From positions 1 through 64,000 of the forward strand of contig JALHPG010000007.1 in assembly GCA_022842625.1 (NCBI GenBank): DNA of 64,000 nucleotides, read 5' to 3'. The stretch comes from Bacteroidia bacterium. Lineage in GTDB: Bacteria > Bacteroidota > Bacteroidia > B-17B0 > Aurantibacillaceae. Below the pieces are notes generated by a model. It did not search any database. It had not been told where the DNA came from and saw nothing but the letters and a program-made list of their open reading frames with translations. Positions within the stretch are counted from its first letter, which is position 1, and each line of letters starts with the position of its first letter. The translations under genes were made by a program, and so were the position numbers. This document shows positions 17,858 to 26,366 of the stretch, one piece after another.

Positions 17858-19009
17858 TTAAGCTTTAGTAACTTCCGGTTTTTTGGTCAAAAAAAGATAG
17901 ATCTTATAAATTACAGAAGTTATTCTTTTATTGTTTGGGTAGTCCTTATAGGTTTTTGTTGGTGAACTCATTATACTTGAAAATTCTAAAGTTGATATTC
18001 CCAATTTTTTACAAACATACTCAATTTCACCGTCAAGCTTGCTTTCATTATAATACTGATGCTTTAAGGTTTTTAAAGCATCTTCACGCGTAATTTCACC
18101 ATTGCAAATTGACGTAGATAAAAACACCTTACGGTAATCAATGTTAAATTTTACAGGTAAAATATAAGTTTGCACCAGTTTCGTAAAATGCGACTCATGG
18201 TGCTTTTCCAAATAATCCTTCCACCCTAGCTCTTTTAAAATTTCAATCGCTTTTTTGCGATCATAATTAACATAGTTAAGCAAATAAAATATAGTGGTTC
18301 TTTTTATGAACTTATTGTAAGCCTCTGTCCAAAAATCAAAAAATGGAAAATTCTTTAACTTTTCCTTCCCAAAAATAGAATGAATACTCTTTACATATTT
18401 TTTGTCCTTTGCATCGTAATGCCAGCTTTTTGGTAGAATTCCTTCTGTATAATAGTTACAGCCCATTATAATGTGTTTTATTCCGTATTTATTAGCCAAT
18501 TTATGAAGACTTCCCAATATTGCTATATCTGTAGGCGTTTCAATTTCAGGAACTGATGCTTTTAAAAAAGATAATTGCAAGTCTTTAAATTCAACCCAAT
18601 CCAATACAAAACTTTCATAATCAAACTGAAGCTTATCTGCAACAACTTTAATGTTTTCAACGGCAATGGTTGAATTCCAACCATTATCCATATGAACCAA
18701 TAAAGCGCGCAAACCATACTGCTTGCATAGGTAGGCGCTGTAACAACCGTCGGCCCCTCCACTCACTCCAACAATACAATCGTATTTGTTATTTTTTCCG
18801 CTCTCCTTAATCTCTAAAATTTTCCTTTTCAACTGAGCGTTAACTGTATCCTTTCCATTTTTAATTTTTTCCATTTGCAATAAATGGGAGTTACAATGGT
18901 TACAAAATATTTCATCATCAAATACAATTTCGGTATCAGATGTATCCATTACACAACGGCTACATTGTTTATAATTTATATTGTTATTTGTAGAATTACT
19001 AATAGTCAT
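17858..19009 (-). CDS. N-acetyl sugar amidotransferase (WbpG/PseA-like)
   Basis: A 383-residue protein of the family that converts an N-acetyl sugar to an acetamidino sugar. N-terminal CSRCVMD and CNHC (C16, C19 and a later pair) look like a zinc knuckle. The adenylation loop reads VSGGADGCYSAY, where the PP-loop pattern SGGxDS has G in place of the last S. DIAILGSLHKLANKYGIKHIIMGCNYYTEG follows. Characterised WbpG needs HisH- and HisF-like partners for ammonia. None is in this window. Transcribed divergently from galE. Confidence 0.85.
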   Translation of the reverse strand: MTISNSTNNNINYKQCSRCVMDTSDTEIVFDDEIFCNHCNSHLLQMEKIKNGKDTVNAQLKRKILEIKESGKNNKYDCIVGVSGGADGCYSAYLCKQYGLRALLVHMDNGWNSTIAVENIKVVADKLQFDYESFVLDWVEFKDLQLSFLKASVPEIETPTDIAILGSLHKLANKYGIKHIIMGCNYYTEGILPKSWHYDAKDKKYVKSIHSIFGKEKLKNFPFFDFWTEAYNKFIKRTTIFYLLNYVNYDRKKAIEILKELGWKDYLEKHHESHFTKLVQTYILPVKFNIDYRKVFLSTSICNGEITREDALKTLKHQYYNESKLDGEIEYVCKKLGISTLEFSSIMSSPTKTYKDYPNNKRITSVIYKIYLFLTKKPEVTKA

Positions 19010-19029
19010 TTAAATTGCGGTGCAGTCGA

Positions 19030-19037
19030 TAAATATA
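19030..19037 (-). promoter_or_regulatory. -7 element for the sugar amidotransferase gene
   Basis: On the minus strand this reads TATATTTA, one base off TAnnTTTG. It is 20 bases before the ATG at 19009. I see no good -33 TTTG at the expected distance. Confidence 0.35.
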
Positions 19038-19070
19038 ACAATTCAATAACAAATTTCCCTGTTAATTAAG

Positions 19071-19078
19071 TATATTTA
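19071..19078 (+). promoter_or_regulatory. -7 element for galE
   Basis: TATATTTA (one mismatch to TAnnTTTG) lies 8 bases before the first galE ATG. The predicted transcription start is about 5 bases before that ATG, or about 11 before the alternative ATG at 19093. Confidence 0.35.
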
Positions 19079-19086
19079 TCAAAAAA

Positions 19087-20118
19087 ATGGTAATGGATAC
19101 GATTATAGTTACCGGGGGAGCTGGTTACATAGGTTCACATACGATCATTGAATTGCTTACTAAAACAAATTTCAATGTTGTTTCTATAGATAATTTTTCT
19201 AATTCAACCGTAAAATCTTATGCTAGAATAAAAGAAATTACAAATAAAACTTTTGAAACAATAAACATTGATCTTTGTGATAATGATCGTTTAAAAACCG
19301 AACTTTCAAAAATTAAAAATATTATTGGCATCATTCATTTTGCTGCATATAAATCAGTTCCTGAAAGTGTTGCCAACCCAACGCTTTATTATTACAACAA
19401 TTTAAATTCTTTAAACAATCTTTTAAAATTTGCTCATGATCAAAAAATAAAACATTTTATTTTTTCTTCTTCATGTTCTGTTTATGGTAATGCAGATGAA
19501 TTACCTGTTACAGAAAAAACACCTCTAAAAAGTGCCGAAAGTCCTTATGGACACACAAAACAAATTGGTGAAGATATAATCAATTACGTTTGCAAAACAA
19601 ATTCGGATTTTAATGCCGTGATACTAAGGTATTTTAACCCAGTTGGCGCGCACCCTAGCGGAAAAATTGGCGAATTTCCTTTAAACCGACCAAACAATTT
19701 AGTTCCTATAATTACTCAAACAGCCGTTGGAAAAAACTCGTTAACCGTATTTGGCAACGATTTTGATACCCGCGACGGATCTTGTATTCGTGATTACATT
19801 CATGTTAGCGATATTGCGGACGCACATGTTAAAGCCCTTAATTATTTGATCGATGGAGAAAATAAAAAAAACGTTTCATTATTTAATTTGGGAACAGGCA
19901 ATGGCGTGAGCGTTATAGAAGCGATCACCTCGTTCGAAAAAGTTTCAGGTAAAAAATTAAATTATGCTATTGGCGGAAGACGTGAAGGAGATGTGGTGGC
20001 AATCTTTGCTAATAACAATTTAGCAAAAACAGAATTAAAATGGGCGCCACAGTTTTCGATAGATGATATGATGTTAAGCGCTTGGAAATGGCAATTAAAT
20101 TTATTGGAAGAAAACTAG
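19087..20118 (+). CDS. galE: UDP-glucose 4-epimerase
   Basis: A 343-residue extended SDR that interconverts UDP-glucose and UDP-galactose (or the N-acetyl forms), supplying galactose for the glycan. VTGGAGYIGSHT binds NAD, SSSCSVYG carries the catalytic serine, YGHTKQ the YxxxK pair, and RYFNPVGAH and RDGSCIRDYIHVSD are GalE hallmarks. Length is typical. The second in-frame ATG at 19093 gives the more usual MDTIIVTGG start. It is convergent with asnB, with 41 bases between the stops. Confidence 0.95.
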   Translation: MVMDTIIVTGGAGYIGSHTIIELLTKTNFNVVSIDNFSNSTVKSYARIKEITNKTFETINIDLCDNDRLKTELSKIKNIIGIIHFAAYKSVPESVANPTLYYYNNLNSLNNLLKFAHDQKIKHFIFSSSCSVYGNADELPVTEKTPLKSAESPYGHTKQIGEDIINYVCKTNSDFNAVILRYFNPVGAHPSGKIGEFPLNRPNNLVPIITQTAVGKNSLTVFGNDFDTRDGSCIRDYIHVSDIADAHVKALNYLIDGENKKNVSLFNLGTGNGVSVIEAITSFEKVSGKKLNYAIGGRREGDVVAIFANNNLAKTELKWAPQFSIDDMMLSAWKWQLNLLEEN

Positions 20119-20159
20119 TTAGATTTTTCTTTTTTAACTTGCCATGAAATCATTTATGT

Positions 20160-22064
20160 TTATTGCATCCATTTTTTATACCACATTTGAAACATTAATA
20201 AATGCCAAATTTTTACCCCATACTCTTTTCGTCCTTCGTAAAAAGAATTACATAACTGCTTTACGTAAGATCCATTAAATATACCTTGGGCTTCAATTTC
20301 TTTTTCATTTAAATAATGATCTACCTTGGGTTTTAATTCATTGATCAACCACTTTTCAATTGGAATAGCAAAGCCCATTTTTGGCCTATCCATCATTTTT
20401 TTTGGCAAATATTGATGTACGATTTCTTTAACGATCCTTTTTTTATCGCCATTAAAATATTTATACTCATCTGGTAATTTAGATACAAACTCAATAATTC
20501 TATGATCTAAAAAAGGCTCTCTGCTCTCTATACCTACAGACATGGATGCGCGATCAACCTTTTGTAAAACATCATCAACTAAATAGGTATCATAATCAAC
20601 AGCCATCATACACGCTAAAGGTGAATACAGTTTAGAATCAAAATCTTCAGTCAAAAAGGAAGGTTGCAAGCCCACAGGCTCATTCTTTAACAACTTTACA
20701 AGATCAGCATCTTTAAATTGTTTGTTTAATTCTAAAACTAAGGTTTTTGGCGACGGATCTTTCAACACACTTTTTATTTTCTCATACCGATTATGAAAAT
20801 TGAATGCGTTTTTTAAAAAAGGAATTTTATCTGCTGGAACGCTATTCATCAAATTTGCCAATCCATCTCTTACGAATTTAGGCGTATTTGTTAGCTTATT
20901 ACCATATTTCATTAAATATTCATACCGATTGTATCCGGCAAAAATTTCATCTCCTCCATCTGCGCTTAAAACAACTTTTACACTTTGGCTCGCCATTTTA
21001 CATACTAGTGTTGTAGGAATAGCACTACTATCTGCAAAAGGTTCGTCATAAAAAAATGGAAGATCTTCAATTATGGTTAATGCTTCTTTTTCGCTGCATT
21101 CAAATTCAAAATGCTCTGTTCCTAAATGATCCGAGATCTCTTTTGCATAAGGAGCCTCATTTAATCCAATATCAGGAACAGAGATGGTAAATGTTTTTAA
21201 TTTTTCGGCTCTATCTTTTTGGAGCAAGGCTGTAAGACAAGAGCTATCATAACCTCCACTTAAAAAAACACCTACCGGCACATCAGAAACCATTCTAAGA
21301 TCAAATGCAGACTTTAAAAGTTTTTCGGTTTCTGTTTTGGCCTCAAAAAACGAAATAGTACTTTTTGGTTTGTTGTAGCTATCGTAAACACTCCAGTATT
21401 TAAATATCTCAAATGTTTTATTGGTTAAACTAAATTTTAAAAAATGCCCGGGTTTTAATTTGAAAGCATTGGTAAAAATACAATTAGTGCCGGGAACGTT
21501 GCCGTATTGCATAAAAGAAGTAACCGCACTTAAATTAATTTCCTTTTTAAAATCAGGGTGCTTGTGAAAAGCTTTCAGTTCTGAAGAAAACAAAAACAAT
21601 CCATTATGCCAATAGTAAAAAAAAGGTTTTACACCTGCCCTGTCTCTAAAACAAATTATCTCTTTATTTTCTGAATCATAAATCACAAAAGCAAACATGC
21701 CAATAAATTTCTTAACGCAATCAACACCCCATTGACTGTATGCGTGCAAAATTATTTCTGTATCGGAGTTGCTTACAAAAGAATGATCTAATAAGATCAA
21801 TTCTTTCTTTATCTCTTTAAAATTATAAATTTCGCCATTGAAGGTGATCCAAAAATGATTGAATTTCATTGGCTGGGCGGCCGATTCGGTAAGGTCAATA
21901 ATAGATAATCTTCTGTGACCTAAGCCCAGGCAATAAGCGTTTTCATGAAAAATTTTATATCCAAAAGCATCGGGCCCTCGGTGTGTTAATGTATCGGTAA
22001 TGTTCTTCAAAGTCGCTTCTGAAGAATTATTATTATAATCGATAAAACCTGATATACCGCACAT
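20160..22064 (-). CDS. asnB: Asparagine synthase (glutamine-hydrolysing)
   Basis: A 634-residue class II glutamine amidotransferase. C2 (MCGISGF) is the N-terminal nucleophile. HRGPDAFG, HRRLSIIDL, FNGEIYNF and SNSDTEII belong to the glutaminase domain (about 1-215). SGGYDSS is the ATP-pyrophosphatase loop of the synthetase domain, followed by SADGGDEIFAGY. Members in glycan clusters often amidate uronic acids or other sugars rather than aspartate, and its place beside galE and the sugar amidotransferase makes that an open alternative. It is transcribed alone. Confidence 0.9.
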   Translation of the reverse strand: MCGISGFIDYNNNSSEATLKNITDTLTHRGPDAFGYKIFHENAYCLGLGHRRLSIIDLTESAAQPMKFNHFWITFNGEIYNFKEIKKELILLDHSFVSNSDTEIILHAYSQWGVDCVKKFIGMFAFVIYDSENKEIICFRDRAGVKPFFYYWHNGLFLFSSELKAFHKHPDFKKEINLSAVTSFMQYGNVPGTNCIFTNAFKLKPGHFLKFSLTNKTFEIFKYWSVYDSYNKPKSTISFFEAKTETEKLLKSAFDLRMVSDVPVGVFLSGGYDSSCLTALLQKDRAEKLKTFTISVPDIGLNEAPYAKEISDHLGTEHFEFECSEKEALTIIEDLPFFYDEPFADSSAIPTTLVCKMASQSVKVVLSADGGDEIFAGYNRYEYLMKYGNKLTNTPKFVRDGLANLMNSVPADKIPFLKNAFNFHNRYEKIKSVLKDPSPKTLVLELNKQFKDADLVKLLKNEPVGLQPSFLTEDFDSKLYSPLACMMAVDYDTYLVDDVLQKVDRASMSVGIESREPFLDHRIIEFVSKLPDEYKYFNGDKKRIVKEIVHQYLPKKMMDRPKMGFAIPIEKWLINELKPKVDHYLNEKEIEAQGIFNGSYVKQLCNSFYEGRKEYGVKIWHLLMFQMWYKKWMQ

Positions 22065-22105
22065 TTTTTATCCTTTTAAGAATTAATAGTTAAAGAAGCT
22101 TTATT

Positions 22106-22113
22106 CAAAACTA
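22106..22113 (-). promoter_or_regulatory. -7 element for asnB
   Basis: On the minus strand the bases read TAGTTTTG, a perfect TAnnTTTG. Predicted transcription start is near 22103, giving a leader of about 40 bases before the ATG at 22064. Confidence 0.5.
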
Positions 22114-22133
22114 TTTACTGCTTTTTTTACTAT

Positions 22134-22769
22134 TTATATTTTTTCTGTTAAATGCTCTTTAAATTTTTCTTTGTAATCTTCTATGCTTCTTAAAATAACT
22201 TCATGCGCTTCTTTTGCACCATAAATATGAGTTATTTCTACAGCTTTAATTTCTTTACCAGGCATGTTCTTATAGGTTAGAAAATAATGCTTTAATCTGT
22301 TTATTAATGTTTCGGGACACTCACTCACATCTCTTAAAACGCCGTAAATTTCATCCTGTTTTAAAACCGCAATTATTTTATCATCCGCTTCGCCGTTATC
22401 TAGCATTCTGAATCCGCCAATTGGAACTGCTTCCAGAATAATATCACCGCTACTAATATTTCTTTCGGTTAACACACAAATATCTAAAGGATCTCCGTCT
22501 CCTTTTAAAACCTCCTTACCGGATTTTAATGCTGCAAACTCTCTTATTTTCTCGCCACAATAAGTTTGAGGCACAAAACCATATAATGCGGGCAAATAAT
22601 TTGAAAATTTTTGCGGACGATCAACTTTTCTGTAACCTGTAACTTTGTCTATCTCATATTTTACAGTGTCGTTTGGCACCATTTCAATATATGCCGTTAC
22701 ACTATTTGGGCAATTTTCTCCAACCGGAATTCCGTGCCATGGATGCGGCTTAAACTTAAGATAACTCAT
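22134..22769 (-). CDS. ppa: Inorganic pyrophosphatase (family I)
   Basis: A 211-residue soluble pyrophosphatase that hydrolyses PPi to phosphate. The core DGDPLDICVL supplies the metal-binding aspartates, with PHPWHGIP at the N-terminus, EMVPNDTVKYEIDKVTG and YGFVPQTYCGE before it, and KHYFLTYKN near the end. I chose the ATG at 22769, one base after the preceding stop, because MSYLKFKPHPWHG is the natural N-terminus. The longer frame to 22832 would overlap the neighbour's last helix. It is the last gene of the hisS-hutH operon, and pulling PPi would favour tRNA charging. Confidence 0.95.
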   Translation of the reverse strand: MSYLKFKPHPWHGIPVGENCPNSVTAYIEMVPNDTVKYEIDKVTGYRKVDRPQKFSNYLPALYGFVPQTYCGEKIREFAALKSGKEVLKGDGDPLDICVLTERNISSGDIILEAVPIGGFRMLDNGEADDKIIAVLKQDEIYGVLRDVSECPETLINRLKHYFLTYKNMPGKEIKAVEITHIYGAKEAHEVILRSIEDYKEKFKEHLTEKI

Positions 22770-22770
22770 T

Positions 22771-23364
22771 TTAAAATTTAAAATACTTTTTAAATAACCA
22801 ATAAAATAAAAAAATTGCAGCAAGCGAAACAAACAACATTAAAATTGTTTGTGTTTTGGTAGGAATCAAATTACGCTCCTCGGCAGCGTTAGGCGTTTCA
22901 GTCCTTAATCTATGCAAACCTAATTTTTGTCTTAAAAATTTCAATTCATCATAATAATCATTTCCGTATGTAACTGTATAAAAATCTTCTTTGTCGTTTT
23001 TAAAAAATTTTCTGCTCCGGCTGCACCAGTCCATCATTGCCTTATCTATTTGTTTATACTTGCTGTAAATGATCCACTCTTCGCCTTCTGTAAATTGCTG
23101 AGCACATTCTACACCACACTCAAAAAGCACCTTAAATTGCTTTGAAGTATTCCCCTTATATAACTCTTCTACCTCAAAAACCGCCACGCCAAATTTACCA
23201 TCGCAAGGTGCCACAGATTGGATCTTACCTTTAAAAATGATCTCATACTTATCGCACTCTGCTCTACTTAACTCTGTTAAAGGGCACTGACAAGCTGTAG
23301 CAAACTCTGTTTTAAATAACAGAAATAAACTAAAGAAAACTATTTTAAAAAAATTAGTAGTCAT
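22771..23364 (-). CDS. Secreted NTR/TIMP-like protein with C-terminal anchor
   Basis: A 197-residue protein with a signal peptide (about 1-24) ending before CQCPL. A cysteine-rich beta domain follows: FKGKIQSVAPC, VFEVEELYKG, FECGVECAQQFTEGEEWIIYSKY and DWCSRS. This looks like the netrin/TIMP-like fold seen in many Bacteroidota exported proteins. A hydrophobic helix near 173-193 and a KKYFKF tail would anchor it. Ligand and role are unknown. It begins directly after the hutH stop and ends one base before ppa, so it sits inside a housekeeping operon. Confidence 0.65.
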   Translation of the reverse strand: MTTNFFKIVFFSLFLLFKTEFATACQCPLTELSRAECDKYEIIFKGKIQSVAPCDGKFGVAVFEVEELYKGNTSKQFKVLFECGVECAQQFTEGEEWIIYSKYKQIDKAMMDWCSRSRKFFKNDKEDFYTVTYGNDYYDELKFLRQKLGLHRLRTETPNAAEERNLIPTKTQTILMLFVSLAAIFLFYWLFKKYFKF

Positions 23365-24855
23365 TTAAAGCGTTGTGCTTTTTAAAAATTCTTGTGATGA
23401 TCTCATTAATTCATAAACCACTTCATCGTTTTGCATAAATGGTACTGTTTTTCTGTAAGAAGAAATTAGACTTTCTATTTTAGCAGAAGACTTTAATGGT
23501 TTTTTTAATTCTAGTGCCTGTGCTGCATTTAATAATTCAATTGCTAAAACTTTTTCGGTGTTTTCAATTACTAAAAAACATTTTGTTGCAGCATTAGCAC
23601 CCATACTTACATGATCTTCTTGCCCATTGCTGGAAACAATACTATCAACACTTGCAGGAGTACATAATTGTTTACTCTGACTAACAATACTTGCCGCAGT
23701 ATATTGTGGAATCATAAATCCGGAATTTAATCCGGCTTTAGGTGATAAGAATGGAGGCAATCCTCTTTGTCCTGAAATCAATAAATAGGTTCTACGCTCT
23801 GAAATACTTGCCAATTCTGCCATGGCGATACATAAAAAATCTAATGCCAAGGCTAATGGCTGCCCATGAAAATTTCCACCACTTAATATTTCATCATCAT
23901 CCGGAAAAATTGTTGGGTTATCAGTAACAGAATTTATTTCGGTTTCAAAAACAGAGTTCACATAGTTAACCGTATCTTTTGTTGCCCCATGAACCTGTGG
24001 TGCACATCTAAACGAATACGGATCCTGAACTTGTTTTTTTTCTTGTTTACCAATTTCACTTCCTTCCAAATAACCTCTTATTGCACGGGCAGTTTGTAAT
24101 TGGCCTGCATGCGCTCTTATTGTGTGAAGGTTGTCTTTAAAAGGATCCATTCGCCCATCAAATGCATCTAATGAAACAGCCGTTATAAGATCGGCAGCTT
24201 TATTTAATTGCTCTGACTTTATTAAACAATAACATCCATAAGCGCTCATAAATTGCGTGCCATTTAAAAGCGCTAAACCCTCTTTTGATCTTAATTTAAT
24301 TGCGGTTAAACCATTTTCTTTTAAAACCTCAGCAGCATTTAATTGTTTGCCTTTGTAATTTACTTTTCCAAAACCTAATAAGGGTAAGCTTAAATGCGCT
24401 AAAGGCGCCAGATCGCCGCTTGCACCCAAAGAACCCTGCTCATATATTACCGGATAAATTTGGTGATTGATAAGATCGCATAATCGTTCTACAGTTTGTA
24501 ACTGCACGCCACTTTTGCCGTAGCTTAATGATTGTATTTTTAATAACAACATTAATTTTACGATCTCTTGCGGAACTTCCAATCCCATGCCGCAAGCATG
24601 ACTTTTTACTAAATTTTCTTGTAATTGCTCTAGATCATTGTCAGGAATAATTACATTGCATAAAGAACCAAAGCCGGTATTGATACCGTATATAGGACCA
24701 TTATTGTTTTTTAATTTTTGGTCAAGAAAATTTCTGCAATCTACGATCGACTTTTTTGTTCCATCTGTTAATGAAACATTTGCATCCTTATCAGCTAAGA
24801 AATTTTTAAGATCGTTTAAGGTTAATTTTTTTGTATGGTCAATATTAAATGTCAT
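23365..24855 (-). CDS. hutH: Histidine ammonia-lyase
   Basis: A 496-residue aromatic amino acid lyase that deaminates histidine to trans-urocanate. The self-cyclising triad A145-S146-G147 (in GSLGASGDLAPLAH) forms the MIO electrophile. YGINTGFGSL, QVHGATKDT and the QEDHVSMGANAA segment are typical. No other hut genes (hutU, hutI, hutG) are in the window, so urocanate catabolism must be encoded elsewhere if present. A tyrosine ammonia-lyase role cannot be fully excluded, but the VSMG region favours histidine. It follows hisS by 6 bases. Confidence 0.88.
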   Translation of the reverse strand: MTFNIDHTKKLTLNDLKNFLADKDANVSLTDGTKKSIVDCRNFLDQKLKNNNGPIYGINTGFGSLCNVIIPDNDLEQLQENLVKSHACGMGLEVPQEIVKLMLLLKIQSLSYGKSGVQLQTVERLCDLINHQIYPVIYEQGSLGASGDLAPLAHLSLPLLGFGKVNYKGKQLNAAEVLKENGLTAIKLRSKEGLALLNGTQFMSAYGCYCLIKSEQLNKAADLITAVSLDAFDGRMDPFKDNLHTIRAHAGQLQTARAIRGYLEGSEIGKQEKKQVQDPYSFRCAPQVHGATKDTVNYVNSVFETEINSVTDNPTIFPDDDEILSGGNFHGQPLALALDFLCIAMAELASISERRTYLLISGQRGLPPFLSPKAGLNSGFMIPQYTAASIVSQSKQLCTPASVDSIVSSNGQEDHVSMGANAATKCFLVIENTEKVLAIELLNAAQALELKKPLKSSAKIESLISSYRKTVPFMQNDEVVYELMRSSQEFLKSTTL

Positions 24856-24861
24856 TCGTAC

Positions 24862-26235
24862 TTATTTTAATTCTTCAATTAATTGTGTTAGCGTTAATTT
24901 TTTTTGTTCGCCGCTTGTCATGTTTTTAAAAGCATACGTTTGGCTGGCCACTTCATCGCCTCCAACAGTGCAAACAAATGGGATATTTTTTTTATTAGCG
25001 TAATCAAATTGTTTAGCTAATTTTTTTGTAACATCAGGATAGATCTCGCAAGAAATACTATTTGCTCTTAATGCTGCTGCTAATTGCAAACAGTGCTTTT
25101 GCGTATCAATGTCAAAATGAGCAAATAATAATTTAGTACTCGATACTTTGCTGATGGTTTCGGGAAACAAATTTAATTCTTCCATTACATCGTAAATACG
25201 ATCAATACCAAAAGAGATACCTACTCCACTCATATTTTTTAAACCAAAAATTCCGGTTAGATCGTCGTAACGCCCACCGCCTAATATGCTTGGCGTAAAG
25301 GTTCCGGCATTGGCTTTCACTTCAAAAATTGTTCCGGTATAATAATTCAATCCACGCGCAAGAGTAATATCTAATTCTATTTTTGCATAAGAAGGATTGG
25401 AGTTATCTAAAAGATATTCAATTTCTTCGATTCCTTTTTTTCCTTCTTCGTTATTGCCAACCAGCTTTCTTAACACCTCCACTTTTTCTTTATTGTTTCC
25501 TTTAAAATCTAAAAGTGGTTGCAACGTTTCTATTGCCTGGTTTGAAATTCCTTTTTCAGCAAGTTCTTTATTTACGCCATCTTTTCCAACCTTATCAAGC
25601 TTATCAATTGCAACAGTAATATCAATTATTTTAGAAGGCTCATTTATTACGGCAGCTAAAGCCGAAAGAATTTTACGATTATTAAATTTTAAAAGAACCG
25701 GAACGTTTAACTCTTTAAACGATTTGTCCATTAATGAAATAAGATCTAATTCGTTAATTAAAGAATCAGAACCGATCACATCGGCATCGCATTGGTAAAA
25801 TTCACGGTAACGACCTTTTTGCGGACGATCTGCACGCCACACCGGTTGTATTTGGTAACGTTTAAAAGGAAAGGTTAATTGATGCTGATTCATTACTACA
25901 TAACGCGCAAAAGGCACTGTTAGATCGTAACGAAGGGCTTTTTCGGTTAATTCATCAGAGTTACGGGAAGATTCGAGTGATAATTCAAATTCCTTTCGGA
26001 GAAGTTCTTTATTCTTGCTTTCGTGAATACGTGAATTTAATATTTTAAAGATCAATTGATCCCCTTCTTCGCCATACTTACCGGTTAAAGTAGCAATGTT
26101 TTCCATTGAAGGTGTTTCGATAGGTTGATATCCAAACAATTCGAAATTTTTACGGATAATGTTTAAAATATACTGTCGCTTCTGCATTTCTGCAGGGCCA
26201 AAATCGCGTGTGCCTTTAGGAATAGATGGTTTCAT
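24862..26235 (-). CDS. hisS: Histidyl-tRNA synthetase
   Basis: A 457-residue class II aminoacyl-tRNA synthetase. The N-terminus KPSIPKGTRDF, QPIETPSMEN, the motif 2 region RYQIQPVWRADRPQKGRYREFYQCDAD, the histidine-specific ARGLNYYTG and GGGRYDDL, then motif 3 GVGISFGIDRI are all present. The anticodon-binding domain occupies about the last 95 residues. I chose the ATG at 26235 because PKGTRDF is normally near the N-terminus. An upstream ATG at 26286 would overlap the predicted promoter. It is the first gene of a four-gene operon. Confidence 0.95.
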   Translation of the reverse strand: MKPSIPKGTRDFGPAEMQKRQYILNIIRKNFELFGYQPIETPSMENIATLTGKYGEEGDQLIFKILNSRIHESKNKELLRKEFELSLESSRNSDELTEKALRYDLTVPFARYVVMNQHQLTFPFKRYQIQPVWRADRPQKGRYREFYQCDADVIGSDSLINELDLISLMDKSFKELNVPVLLKFNNRKILSALAAVINEPSKIIDITVAIDKLDKVGKDGVNKELAEKGISNQAIETLQPLLDFKGNNKEKVEVLRKLVGNNEEGKKGIEEIEYLLDNSNPSYAKIELDITLARGLNYYTGTIFEVKANAGTFTPSILGGGRYDDLTGIFGLKNMSGVGISFGIDRIYDVMEELNLFPETISKVSSTKLLFAHFDIDTQKHCLQLAAALRANSISCEIYPDVTKKLAKQFDYANKKNIPFVCTVGGDEVASQTYAFKNMTSGEQKKLTLTQLIEELK

Positions 26236-26243
26236 TTGAATTA

Positions 26244-26278
26244 TAATAGCTACAAACTTAATGATTTTATAGCTATTA
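26244..26278 (-). promoter_or_regulatory. hisS promoter flanked by an inverted repeat
   Basis: On the minus strand a perfect -7 element, TAAGTTTG (26260 to 26253), precedes the hisS ATG by 17 bases. It is bracketed by a perfect 9-bp inverted repeat, TAATAGCTA (26244-26252) and TAGCTATTA (26270-26278), so a dimeric repressor bound there would cover the -7 element and the start site. Confidence 0.55.
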
Positions 26279-26366
26279 GCTTTCAAATAATTATCTTAAT
26301 TTACGTGGTCTTTTAATGTATAATCGTTGATTATTATCCCTAATTTAGCCCTCTAAAATCTTAAAA

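Noticed and set aside
22770-22832. Upstream extension of ppa to 22832
   Set aside because: It would overlap the coding sequence of the preceding gene, and MSYLKFKPHPWHG is the usual family N-terminus.
25397-25798. 133-codon open frame on the plus strand opposite hisS
   Set aside because: Shadow of hisS; low-complexity Ser/Leu-rich translation with no recognisable motif.
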